Source: Rhodococcus opacus B4 (lineage in GTDB: Bacteria > Actinomycetota > Actinomycetes > Mycobacteriales > Mycobacteriaceae). From it: a stretch of 64,000 nucleotides of DNA. Position 1 is the stretch's first letter. Each line of letters starts with the position of its first letter. The notes beneath the pieces were generated by a model. It did not search any database. It saw nothing but the letters and a program-made list of their open reading frames with translations, and was not told where the DNA came from. This document shows positions 25,702 to 33,728 of the stretch, piece by piece. The stretch lies in the NCBI RefSeq assembly GCF_000010805.1, contig NC_012520.1:248001-312000 (forward strand). Reading direction: 5' to 3'. The position numbers and the translations under genes were made by a program.

Positions 25702-27447
25702 ATGCCGCCGACCACGACCACACAGAGCGACGATCCACCCACCGCCGCGGACGACTCCGCGAAGCCGGCCCCCTGGCTCCCACGGGTGCTCCGACACGAC
25801 CTGCCGGCCTCGCTGGTGGTGTTCCTCGTCGCCCTGCCCGCCCTGCCCGACGGGCAATGGCTCGGTGTCGCCACCGGAGTGCTCACCGTGGCGTTGATCG
25901 CCAGCGTCGAAAGCCTGCTCTCGGCCGTCTCGGTGGACAAGATGCACACCGGTCCGCGTGCGGACCTGAACCGGGAACTGCTCGGTCAGGGGGCCGCGAA
26001 CATCACCTCCGGTGTCCTCGGCGGCCTGCCGGTCACCGGGGTCATCGTCCGCAGCGCCACCAACGTCAACGCCGGGGCCCGCACCCGGGCCTCGGCGACG
26101 TTGCACGGGGTCTGGGTGCTGGTGTTCTCCGCCCTGCTCGCCGGTCTCGTCCAGCAGATCCCGAATTCGGTTCTGGCGGGTTTGCTGATCGTGATCGGTA
26201 TCCAGCTCATCAAGCTCGCACACCTGCGGATCGCCCACCGCACCGGTGATCTGTGGGTGTACGGCGTCACCGCCGCCGCGGTGGTGTTCCTCAACCTCCT
26301 CGAGGGTGTGCTGATCGGGCTTGCCCTGGCGGTCGCCCTCGTCGTGTGGCGGGTGGTCCGCGCCTCCATCCACGCCGAACCGGTGGGCACCCCGCAGTCA
26401 CGTCAGTGGCGGGTGGTCGTGGAAGGCTCGTGCAGCTTCCTGGCCCTGCCCCGCCTGACCAGCGTGCTCGCCTCGGTGCCCCCGGACAGTCACGTCACCA
26501 TCGAACTGACCGTCGACTTCCTCGACCACGCCGCATACGAGGTGATCGAGGAATGGTCCCGCCAGCACGAGAGCAACGGCGGCACAGTGCTGATCGACGA
26601 ACGGGGAACCGCGGAAATGGCGGCGGCCGCCGCCGGACCCCCGACACGCACCACCGACGGCACCGCCCAACTCAGCCGGCGCGGCGGCTTCGCCCCCTGG
26701 CGGGTCTGGCAGAAATTCCACCTCCACCACACCCCGGACGGTCAGACGAAGCAACCGGGTCCACGGGCACTCCGGTCGGTGCTGGCCGGGATCTCCGACT
26801 ACCACCGCACCCACGCTCCCCACCTGCGCCCGCACATGGACGACCTGCACGACGGGCAGAACCCCGACGCCCTGTTCTTGACCTGCTCGGATTCGCGGAT
26901 CGTCCCGAACATCATCACCAGCAGCGGCCCCGGCGACCTGTTCACCGTCCGCAACATCGGCAACCTGGTCCCGGCCGGGGAGCGCGACGACTCTGTCGAG
27001 GCGGCGCTGGCCTTCGCGCTCGACGAACTGGGGGTCAGCTCCGTGCTGGTGTGCGGCCACTCCGGGTGTGGCGCCATGAAAGCCCTGCTGGCCGACCAGG
27101 ATCAGCCGCACCCGCGGTCCGGCGACGGCCTCGCCGTGGGGCGGTGGCTCGAGCACGCTCAGCCCAGTAAGAGGGCGTACCTGGCCGGGCACCCGGTCGC
27201 CCGCGCCGCCGCCGAGTCGGGGTTCGGTGCCCTCGACCAACTTGCCATGGTCAATGTCGCTCTGCAGCTGCAAACCCTGCAACGGCATCCGCTGATCGGC
27301 GCGGCGATGTCGGAGGGCCGGGTCCACATCGCGGGCCTGTTCTTCGACATTCCCACCGCGCGGGTACTGGCGGTCTCGACCAGCACGATCGACGAACTCG
27401 ACCCCGACAGCGCCGCGGCGGCGTCGCTGTCGGCCCCGCTGGGTTAA
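25702..27447 (+). CDS. SulP-type transporter / beta-carbonic anhydrase fusion with internal deletion
   Basis: The 581-residue protein is the SulP-STAS-carbonic anhydrase fusion known in mycobacteria (Rv3273, 764 residues). Residues of about 1-46 match the normal N terminus up to SLVVFLVALP, which then joins directly to ALPDGQWLGVATGVLTVALI. From family knowledge about 200 residues of membrane helices are missing between them. A STAS region (HVTIELTVDFLDHAAYEVIE) and an intact beta-carbonic anhydrase domain follow, with zinc ligands in CSDSR and CGHSGCGAM. The anhydrase should work, whereas anion transport probably does not. The join lies in GCCCTGCCC tandem copies (25831-25848), suggesting a short-repeat deletion. 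A strong terminator follows. Confidence 0.9.
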   Translation: MPPTTTTQSDDPPTAADDSAKPAPWLPRVLRHDLPASLVVFLVALPALPDGQWLGVATGVLTVALIASVESLLSAVSVDKMHTGPRADLNRELLGQGAANITSGVLGGLPVTGVIVRSATNVNAGARTRASATLHGVWVLVFSALLAGLVQQIPNSVLAGLLIVIGIQLIKLAHLRIAHRTGDLWVYGVTAAAVVFLNLLEGVLIGLALAVALVVWRVVRASIHAEPVGTPQSRQWRVVVEGSCSFLALPRLTSVLASVPPDSHVTIELTVDFLDHAAYEVIEEWSRQHESNGGTVLIDERGTAEMAAAAAGPPTRTTDGTAQLSRRGGFAPWRVWQKFHLHHTPDGQTKQPGPRALRSVLAGISDYHRTHAPHLRPHMDDLHDGQNPDALFLTCSDSRIVPNIITSSGPGDLFTVRNIGNLVPAGERDDSVEAALAFALDELGVSSVLVCGHSGCGAMKALLADQDQPHPRSGDGLAVGRWLEHAQPSKRAYLAGHPVARAAAESGFGALDQLAMVNVALQLQTLQRHPLIGAAMSEGRVHIAGLFFDIPTARVLAVSTSTIDELDPDSAAAASLSAPLG

Positions 27448-27482
27448 CCCGGGGGCCCAGCCGGTCGGGGAAAGCGAATCTG

Positions 27483-27519
27483 GGGGAGGCCCGCGGCGCG
27501 AGCCGCGGGCCTCCCCTTT
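27483..27519 (+). terminator. Intrinsic terminator after SulP-carbonic anhydrase
   Basis: A perfect 15-bp stem (GGGGAGGCCCGCGGC at 27483-27497 pairing with 27502-27516) closed by a GCGA tetraloop of the GNRA type and followed by TTTC. It lies 36 bp after the stop and also faces the convergent ZIP operon. Confidence 0.85.
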
Positions 27520-27605
27520 CAAGACGGGGTGGTGCGGCGTCATCCGGCGGCACCTGCACCTCACCGCCGGCACGCTGCGTCGTCTACCGTGCGTCGACCC
27601 GGTCG

Positions 27606-28787
27606 TCAGGCGACCACGAGGAGTCCGGTGACATACATCGTGAGCAGCCCGGCGGTGATCCCGCCGATGGTGCCGGGGCTGAGTACTCGTCCCGCACGGT
27701 CGCGCAGGGCGGGGGCGATCTGGAGGATGACCTGCGCGATCGCCCCGACACCGATGCCCAGGAGCAACGCCGACAGCTCGGCGTTGTTCACGCTGGCGCC
27801 GATGAGCGCACCGACAATGGCCGGTGTCCCGGCGAGTAGCCCCAGACCGAGGAGGTGCAGCACTGGCGGGCGCCGTTGGGTCAGCGGGGTCACGACCGCC
27901 AGCCCCTCGGTGGTGTTCTGGATGGTGAATCCCACCACCAGGGTCGCCCCCAGGGCGAGCTCGCCGACAGCGTAGGCGGCGCCGATCGCCAACCCCTCAC
28001 CGAGATTGTGCAGTCCGATCCCGAGGGCGATCATGAACGCCAGACGGATCCCGCTCGATCCCCGCGTGTCGCTGACGGCGCGGCGGGACCCGAGATAGCG
28101 GTCCAGTGCGGTCAACCCGAGGAACGCGAGTACCGCACCGAGGACCAGGAGGGCGGGGCCGCCGAAGGCGCCGCCACCGCGTTCGGAGAGTTCGACCCCC
28201 TCGAGGGTGGCGTCGACTGCGAGGAATGCCAGCAACCCGACCGTGAGCCCCAGCAGGACACGTATCCCACCGGGTCCGATCCTGCGCAGGACCGGCAGGA
28301 ACAGCATTCCCAGCACGACGGGGATGATTCCGACGTAGGTCCCGATCAACGCCATCAGTGCGAAGAACCCGGCATCGGCCTGCGGGGTGGTCACCGCAGC
28401 CGGGATCTCGTGTTCGATCACCAGGCCGGTCGAGGTCAGGAACGAGAGCAGATACGGCTGCCCGTCCTGCCACGGGTAGTCGAGCCGCAGGACCTCCGAG
28501 TCCAGGTGCCCGATCGGCTGCTCCCCACCGGTCAGATCCACGTAGGAGTCGTTGACGAACACCTGCGCGACCTGGACCGGATCGGGTCCGGTGTTGCGGA
28601 CGGTGACCTCGATGGAGCCCGGGACCAGTTCGGTGTGTTCCACCGCGAGCTGCTCGATCGGCGGCCCGGCCCGCTCGGGCAGGGTCCGGCCACCGACCAT
28701 GGCGAGCAGGAGAAGGGCGGCACCGATGAGCAGGGCCGCACCGACCGCGGAGATCCAGGTCCGTTTGCGCTCGACCGAGGTGCCCAT
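27606..28787 (-). CDS. ZIP-family metal transporter with extracytoplasmic N-terminal domain
   Basis: The 393-residue protein begins with a signal/anchor helix and about 110 residues of predicted beta-rich extracytoplasmic domain (GSIEVTVRNTGPDPVQVAQV). Then come eight hydrophobic segments of a ZIP permease with HNLGEGLAIG in helix 4 and NTTEGLAV in helix 5. The first motif is the ZIP metal site; in the second, the usual His-Glu pair (HEIPEG) is reduced to NTTEG. ZIP proteins move Zn, Fe or Mn into the cytoplasm. It overlaps the multicopper oxidase stop by 1 bp and sits third in the DtxR-MCO-ZIP operon. Confidence 0.85.
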   Translation of the reverse strand: MGTSVERKRTWISAVGAALLIGAALLLLAMVGGRTLPERAGPPIEQLAVEHTELVPGSIEVTVRNTGPDPVQVAQVFVNDSYVDLTGGEQPIGHLDSEVLRLDYPWQDGQPYLLSFLTSTGLVIEHEIPAAVTTPQADAGFFALMALIGTYVGIIPVVLGMLFLPVLRRIGPGGIRVLLGLTVGLLAFLAVDATLEGVELSERGGGAFGGPALLVLGAVLAFLGLTALDRYLGSRRAVSDTRGSSGIRLAFMIALGIGLHNLGEGLAIGAAYAVGELALGATLVVGFTIQNTTEGLAVVTPLTQRRPPVLHLLGLGLLAGTPAIVGALIGASVNNAELSALLLGIGVGAIAQVILQIAPALRDRAGRVLSPGTIGGITAGLLTMYVTGLLVVA

Positions 28788-29839
28788 CAGTCGGTCACCT
28801 CGAAGAACCCCATCCAGCCGAGTTCGGCGAATTCGGTCTTGTGGGCGTGGAACATGAACCGGCCGGTGTACGGGAACCGCAGTTCGCAGATGCCGCGCTG
28901 ACCCTGCGCCTGCATGACGGTGTCGGTGTACTCGGACGGCTGCAGGCGGGTGCCGGTCGGGTAGTAGTCGAAGAAGTTCCCGTGCAGGTGGAAGGTGTTG
29001 ATCGGGTCGTATTCGAGGGCGTTGACCAGGTAGATCCGCACCAACTCGTTGCGCCGCACCCGGATCGGTTCGTGCATGTAGTGGAACGGGATCCCGTTGA
29101 CGGCGTAGAGCTGATTGCCCTCCCCATCGAAGGTGGTGTTGTAACCGTGCATGACCATGACCATTTCGTCCGCCGGCGGGCGCGGGGTGGGCGGATCGAC
29201 GATGAACGTGCCGTACAGGCCGCGGGCGATGTGCTCGGCGAGCGGTCCGACATGGCAGTGATACAGATGCAACCCGAACGGTTGCGCGTCGAACTCGTAG
29301 GTGAAGCTACCGCCGGAGGGAATGACACCCGGGCCGATGTCGGGGACCCCGTCCATCTCGGCTCGGTGGATGCTGTGAAAGTGCATCGTGTGCGGGTGCA
29401 TGGAGGCGTTGATGAACGTCACCCGCAGCAGATCCCCCTCCTGGCAGCGCAACGTCGGCCCCGGGATGCGCCCGTTGAACGTCCACGCCGGATACCGGAC
29501 CCCGGGCGCGATTTCCACGTCGACGTCGGCGGCGGCGATATCCCACTCGCGCAGTACCCGCCCGTCCGGCAGGAGGGAGACCCGGCCGTAGTCGAAGTCG
29601 CGCAGAACCTCGGTGGGATCGAAACCGTTCGCGTCATGGTCGACGATCGCGCCCTTGCGGAACGTCGGGCCGCTGACCCCGCCGCCGTGGCCGCCGGCAT
29701 GCGCGCCGCCGGAATGCGCCTCCTCGGTGCCCGGCGAGGGGGAGGCCGCCGACACCCCCCGGACTCCGAGCGCTGCCGCACCGGCGGTGCCGAGCAGGGC
29801 GGAGCCCAGCAAGAACTGTCGTCGCGATTCGGCCATCAC
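28787..29839 (-). CDS. Multicopper oxidase, Tat-exported
   Basis: The 350-residue protein has a twin-Arg signal (ESRRQFLLGSALLG) and then two cupredoxin domains. Copper ligands are visible in HPHTMHFHSIH, HLYHCHV, TFHLHGNFFD and FMFHAHKTEFAELGWMGFF. The short length fits two-domain oxidases rather than three-domain CueO. Substrates may be Mn(II), Fe(II) or Cu(I); the DtxR-family regulator and ZIP neighbours make oxidation of a transported metal plausible. The start overlaps the DtxR-like stop by 4 bp. Confidence 0.92.
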   Translation of the reverse strand: MMAESRRQFLLGSALLGTAGAAALGVRGVSAASPSPGTEEAHSGGAHAGGHGGGVSGPTFRKGAIVDHDANGFDPTEVLRDFDYGRVSLLPDGRVLREWDIAAADVDVEIAPGVRYPAWTFNGRIPGPTLRCQEGDLLRVTFINASMHPHTMHFHSIHRAEMDGVPDIGPGVIPSGGSFTYEFDAQPFGLHLYHCHVGPLAEHIARGLYGTFIVDPPTPRPPADEMVMVMHGYNTTFDGEGNQLYAVNGIPFHYMHEPIRVRRNELVRIYLVNALEYDPINTFHLHGNFFDYYPTGTRLQPSEYTDTVMQAQGQRGICELRFPYTGRFMFHAHKTEFAELGWMGFFEVTD

Positions 29840-30540
29840 GCTGCCCTGCCGTAAATGAGGCCGCCGACCGCGGCCGCCAGCTCATGCGGGTGGCCCTCGA
29901 TGTCCACGCACACCTCCCCGCCCTGGGGGGATGCTTCTGCCCGGGCGATGACGCGGCCCGGGTAGACGCCCAGGCCCGCGAGCAGTCGCAGCCCATCGAT
30001 GTCCCGGTCCACGACCCGTTCGACCGTGAAATCTCGGCACGGGACCGCAGCCCGGAGACTCTCCGGCCACGCCTCGACATAGTCGCCGGTCGCCGGCGGA
30101 ATCGGGTTGCCGTACGGATCGCGGGTCGGGTTGCCCAGTGCGGCGGTCAGCCGGGAGGCGAGCCGCGGGCTGATGGCGTGCTCGAGCACATCCGCCTCGG
30201 CACCGATCTCGGACCAGGACATGCCCAGGAATTCGGCGAGGAACACCTTCGCCAACCGATTCCGGCGAACAACGTCCACCGCGTGCCGCCCTCCGTGCGC
30301 CGTGAGGGTGACCCGATGGAGTCCGGGCCGTGCGATCAGACCGGCCCCGGCCAGCCGCCGGTGCATCCCGGACACGGTCGGGGTGGCCAGATGAAGGCAC
30401 CGGGCAAGCGCCGACGTGGAGGTCGTGTCGCCCCGGGCAGACAGGCAGAAGAGGGTTCGCAGATAGTCCTCAACCACCGGGGTGAGCAGGGATCCGCAGC
30501 ACTGCGAGGGTGCGCGCATCAAAGAGTTAGGCATGGCCAC
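29836..30540 (-). CDS. DtxR/MntR-family metal-dependent regulator
   Basis: The 234-residue protein has an N-terminal winged helix (VEDYLRTLFCLSARG...ALARCLHLATPTVSGMHRRL), a dimerisation/metal domain (VLEHAISPRLASRLTAALG, DPYGNPIP) and a C-terminal FeoA/SH3-like domain (LAGLGVYPGRVIARAEAS). Such proteins repress metal genes when bound to Mn(II) or Fe(II). A TTAGG dyad overlaps the GTG/ATG start region, pointing to autorepression of this operon. The ATG at 30534 or 30519 could be the true start. A PSQCC segment near the N terminus is unusual. Confidence 0.88.
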   Translation of the reverse strand: MAMPNSLMRAPSQCCGSLLTPVVEDYLRTLFCLSARGDTTSTSALARCLHLATPTVSGMHRRLAGAGLIARPGLHRVTLTAHGGRHAVDVVRRNRLAKVFLAEFLGMSWSEIGAEADVLEHAISPRLASRLTAALGNPTRDPYGNPIPPATGDYVEAWPESLRAAVPCRDFTVERVVDRDIDGLRLLAGLGVYPGRVIARAEASPQGGEVCVDIEGHPHELAAAVGGLIYGRAA

Positions 30541-30546
30541 ACCTAA
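30527..30546. promoter_or_regulatory. DtxR/MntR-type dyad over the start of the regulator operon
   Basis: TTAGGCATGG and CCACACCTAA form a 20-bp inverted repeat with 8 of 10 arm positions symmetric, and it covers the GTG at 30540. Its TTAGG...CCTAA ends match DtxR-family boxes. It would let the regulator shut off its own operon in metal-replete cells. Confidence 0.6.
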
Positions 30547-30650
30547 AAGTTAGCTCACCCGAACATTCGGATCAAGAGATCGAATTCGGCACAGGGGCGG
30601 GGCAGGTGCGCAGCCGCACGAGCGGTCGACCGGGAACGATCCGGGGGAGA

Positions 30651-31304
30651 TCAGACGAGCGTGCGCCAATACACCCAGAACGCCTCGGCGATCAGGGCCG
30701 CGATGATCAGCACCCAGACGGTCAACACCGCGGTGTGGTTGCGGGCGGCGAACGCCATCCATCGGCGCAGCCGCCGACCGGGGCTGCGCGTCTGGGCGCC
30801 GGTGTGCAGCAGGACGTACCACAGCGAGACCACCACGGCGACCCACACCAACATGCAGTACGGGCACAGCGCCCCGATGCGATAGAGGCTCTGGAAGATC
30901 AGCCAATGCACGAACACCGCCGCCCCGATCAGTCCGGCCGCCAGGCCGAGCCAATACCACCGGGGGAGCCTCACGCCGCCGAGAGTCACGACCCCGGTGG
31001 TCAGGGCCACGGTGAAGCCGATGATCCCCAGCAGGGGATTGGGGAACCCGAACGCCTCGGCCTGCGGGGAGCTCATGACGGAACCGCAACTGATGACCGG
31101 GTTGATGCTGCACGAGGGCCGGTAGGTGGGGTCGGCGAGCAGGCTGAACTTCTCGATCGTCAACACCAATGAGGCGGTCAACCCCAGCGCCCCGGCCACC
31201 ACGAGCACCCAGCCCACCACGCGCGAGCCCGTGAACGGGACCGCTGACCGGGGAGCCGGCGGGTCGATGTATCCAGAAGAGGCAGCGGAAGCCGGCGCCC
31301 TCAT
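30651..31304 (-). CDS. Vitamin K epoxide reductase (VKOR) family protein
   Basis: The 217-residue membrane protein has five predicted helices with the VKOR loop cysteines (PSCSINPVISCGS) and the active-site pair CPYC. In actinobacteria VKOR replaces DsbB and reoxidises a DsbA-like thiol oxidase using quinone. Its ATG overlaps the stop of the DsbA-like gene by 4 bp, so the two are a functional pair. The BlaI-like dyad at 32029 controls the pair. Confidence 0.93.
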   Translation of the reverse strand: MRAPASAASSGYIDPPAPRSAVPFTGSRVVGWVLVVAGALGLTASLVLTIEKFSLLADPTYRPSCSINPVISCGSVMSSPQAEAFGFPNPLLGIIGFTVALTTGVVTLGGVRLPRWYWLGLAAGLIGAAVFVHWLIFQSLYRIGALCPYCMLVWVAVVVSLWYVLLHTGAQTRSPGRRLRRWMAFAARNHTAVLTVWVLIIAALIAEAFWVYWRTLV

Positions 31305-31984
31305 TCGGCCAGGGCGGCGTCGATCCGGGCGCGCAGGTCCTCGTAGCTGGGCATCGGCGGCAACGCGGTGCCGCCCAGGAACAGGGTCGGGGTGCCCTGC
31401 ACCCCGAGTTCGATCCCCTCGTTGAAGTCCTGATCGACCCGTTCGGCGAGCGCGGGATTGCCCAGGTCACTGTCGAAGCGGCCCATGTCCAGGCCGAGGT
31501 CCTGCGCGAAGGACCGGAACAGCGGCTCCTGCGAGCGCCCCGATTCTCCCCACTGGGTCTGGGTCTCGTACATGCGCTGATACATCGCCTCGAACTTCCC
31601 CTGCCGGGACGCGGCTTCGACGACGCGGGCGGCGAGGTTGCTGTTGGTGTGACTGGGAATCGGGAAGTACCGCACCCCGACGGTGATGCGGCCCGAGTAC
31701 TCGGCGCGGATCCGCTCCATCGTGGGATACATCGCCAGGCAGGATTCGCATTCGAAATCGAGGAACTCCACCAGCACGACCTTGCGGTCCGGCGAGGACG
31801 TGAGCAGGTGAGTGTTCTCCCGCAGCACCGCGGCGGGATCCACCGTCCGGCCGGCCGCACCCGACGCCGCGGACCCGGATCCGGACCGGTTGACGTACAA
31901 CAACATCCCGATCACCACCGCGAACACCGCCACCAACGCCGCCGAGAACTTCAGGTTGGTCGACAGCTTCATATACCCGTCCAT
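31301..31984 (-). CDS. DsbA-like thioredoxin-fold protein, membrane anchored
   Basis: The 227-residue protein has one N-terminal membrane helix (FSAALVAVFAVVIGMLLYV) and a thioredoxin-like domain with active site FECESCLAMYP (CESC). The C-terminal cis-Pro region is GTPTLF. It resembles mycobacterial DsbA-like partners of VKOR and should oxidise thiols of exported proteins. The start at 31984 or the internal ATG at 31972 are both possible. It is divergent from copC across a perfect BlaI-like palindrome. Confidence 0.88.
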   Translation of the reverse strand: MDGYMKLSTNLKFSAALVAVFAVVIGMLLYVNRSGSGSAASGAAGRTVDPAAVLRENTHLLTSSPDRKVVLVEFLDFECESCLAMYPTMERIRAEYSGRITVGVRYFPIPSHTNSNLAARVVEAASRQGKFEAMYQRMYETQTQWGESGRSQEPLFRSFAQDLGLDMGRFDSDLGNPALAERVDQDFNEGIELGVQGTPTLFLGGTALPPMPSYEDLRARIDAALAE

Positions 31985-32026
31985 TCCAGAGTCGAATTGT
32001 GCAGACCACCGGTCGAACGGCCGCCC

Positions 32027-32051
32027 CTACTACTATGCAGCATAGTAGTAG
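32027..32051. promoter_or_regulatory. Perfect BlaI-like operator between dsbA-like and copC genes
   Basis: ACTACTATGC (32029-32038), a central A and GCATAGTAGT (32040-32049) are perfectly symmetric, and symmetry extends two bases further on each side to 25 bp. A TATCGT -10-like hexamer follows at 32056-32061 toward copC. One dyad could control both divergent operons: VKOR/DsbA-like and CopC/CtaG. Confidence 0.88.
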
Positions 32052-32121
32052 CGCGTATCGTGGCCGCGGAGAAGCCACAGCCCGGCCACCGCGGTCAGGG
32101 CACTCTAGGAGGTACAGGCCC

Positions 32122-32670
32122 ATGCGGCGCGTGATCACCCTGTTGGCAGTGACCGCCACTGCGTTGCTGTTGGGAATGGGCTCGGCCCAGGCTCACAGCG
32201 AGTTGATCAGTTCATCTCCGGCCGCCGATTCGGTTCTCGACTTCGGTCCCCCCGGTGTGGAGTTGGTGTTCAACCAGAACATTCAGAACCAATTCGTGAA
32301 TGTGTCGGTGACGGCGCCGGACGGGACGCAGGTCGGCCAGGGCGAACCCTCCGTCCAGGGCGCGCAGGTATTGCTTCCGATCCGGGACGGGGTCGGGTCG
32401 GGCCAGTACACCGTCGGATACCGGGTGATCTCCGAGGACGGTCACCCCATCACCGGGACCTACTCGTTCACCCTCGCACTGCCCGCTCCACCGGTAGAGC
32501 AGACAGGCGCCGCCTCCGCCGCACCGGCGCCGGCGCCGGTGGCAGCCGACACCGAGCAGTCGGGGGGCGGTTCGTCGCTGGTATTGCCGATCCTCGGCGG
32601 TGTGGTGGCTCTGCTGTTCGTCGCCGGCATCGTGATCGTGCTGCGCGGTGAGCGCCGCAAGCGGGACTGA
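32122..32670 (+). CDS. copC: CopC-like copper-binding protein, membrane tethered
   Basis: The 182-residue protein has a cleavable-type signal ending SAQA followed at once by HSELISSSP, the conserved N-terminal His of CopC copper sites. A second His lies in SEDGHPITGTYSFTL. A Pro/Ala linker and a C-terminal membrane helix (LVLPILGGVVALLFVAGIVI) anchor it outside. CopC binds Cu(II) in the periplasm-like space and works with CopD or CtaG. The ATG at 32122 is preceded by AGGAGG. CtaG follows 42 bp later. Confidence 0.92.
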   Translation: MRRVITLLAVTATALLLGMGSAQAHSELISSSPAADSVLDFGPPGVELVFNQNIQNQFVNVSVTAPDGTQVGQGEPSVQGAQVLLPIRDGVGSGQYTVGYRVISEDGHPITGTYSFTLALPAPPVEQTGAASAAPAPAPVAADTEQSGGGSSLVLPILGGVVALLFVAGIVIVLRGERRKRD

Positions 32671-32712
32671 ACACCACCAGGGCCCGGCGCAGCGAGATCG
32701 GAGTAGCCGCAC

Positions 32713-33660
32713 GTGATGACGGCGATGGACTGGGTGCAGCTTCCCGGCGCACCCCCCTCGCTCGGCGCGATGCTGTCCTGGAACCCGCAACCGCTGCCGC
32801 TGCTGCCGGCGCTCGGTGTCGCACTCGCCGCCTGGTACTGCTGGGCGGTGCGCCGGGTGCACCGGACCGGCCGAGTGTGGCCGTGGCCGCGCACGGCCAG
32901 CTTCCTCGGCGGCGCCCTGCTGCTGATCCTGGTCACCGGCCTCGGCATCGAGGGATACGGGTTCGAGCTGTTCAGCGTGTGGATGTTCCAGCACCTGACC
33001 TTGTCGATGGCGGTGCCGCCGCTGCTCGTGCTCGGCTGCCCCGGGACACTGTTGCTGCGCTCGACCCCGCACACCGGGTGGGGGAATCCGGTGTTGCGCG
33101 CCGCGCTCGGTGCCCTGCGCAGCCGCGCCGCTCGCCTCCTGCTCCACCCCTCGGTCACCATCCCGCTGTTCCTGTTCAGCTACTACGGCATCTACCTGTC
33201 CCCGGTGTTCGACACCCTCGCCACCTCGTGGGCCGGTCACACCGGACTCGAGGTGTTCTTCCTCGCCACCGGGGTGCTGTTCATCGTCCCGGTGCTCTCC
33301 TCGGGACCGTTGCCGGTCAAACAGAGCAACCTGGGAAAGTGCTTCGACCTGTTCGTCGAGATGCCCCTGCACGTCTTCATCGGGGTGATCTTGATGATGG
33401 CCACCTCACCGCTGCTGTCGACCTTCACCGACCCACCGGCCTCCTGGGGCATCGACGTCATGAGCGACCAGCAACTGGCCGGGGCGCTGGCCTGGTCCTA
33501 CGGCGAACCGGTCGCCCTGATCGTGGTCGTGATCTTCGCGATGCGCTGGAACCGCGACGAAGACCGCTCCAACGCGGCCGTGGACGAGCGGAACAGCCGC
33601 GGCGGGGACAGCGAACTCGCCGCCTACAACGAATTCCTCAAGACCCTGCCCCGCCGGTGA
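32713..33660 (+). CDS. ctaG: CtaG-type cytochrome c oxidase assembly protein
   Basis: The 315-residue polytopic protein is a caa3_CtaG family member with helices including FSVWMFQHLTLSMAVPPLLV, LFLFSYYGIYLSPVFD and MPLHVFIGVILMMA. CtaG proteins help place CuB in heme-copper oxidases. Start GTG at 32713 or ATG at 32716. It is in one transcription unit with copC under the perfect BlaI-like site, and functionally linked to ctaD at 19465. Confidence 0.92.
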   Translation: MMTAMDWVQLPGAPPSLGAMLSWNPQPLPLLPALGVALAAWYCWAVRRVHRTGRVWPWPRTASFLGGALLLILVTGLGIEGYGFELFSVWMFQHLTLSMAVPPLLVLGCPGTLLLRSTPHTGWGNPVLRAALGALRSRAARLLLHPSVTIPLFLFSYYGIYLSPVFDTLATSWAGHTGLEVFFLATGVLFIVPVLSSGPLPVKQSNLGKCFDLFVEMPLHVFIGVILMMATSPLLSTFTDPPASWGIDVMSDQQLAGALAWSYGEPVALIVVVIFAMRWNRDEDRSNAAVDERNSRGGDSELAAYNEFLKTLPRR

Positions 33661-33674
33661 GGGCTGGCCCGGCC

Positions 33675-33726
33675 GGGGTGCACCGACATCGGAACCGCCC
33701 CCGAACCCGGACCGGCGCACCCCTTT
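33675..33726. terminator. Hairpin between convergent ctaG and DUF305 genes
   Basis: GGGGTGC (33675-33681) pairs with GCACCCC (33717-33723), followed by TTTC. The loop is long and GC-rich. It lies in the 68-bp gap between two convergent genes and probably stops transcription from the left. Confidence 0.5.
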
Positions 33727-33728
33727 CG

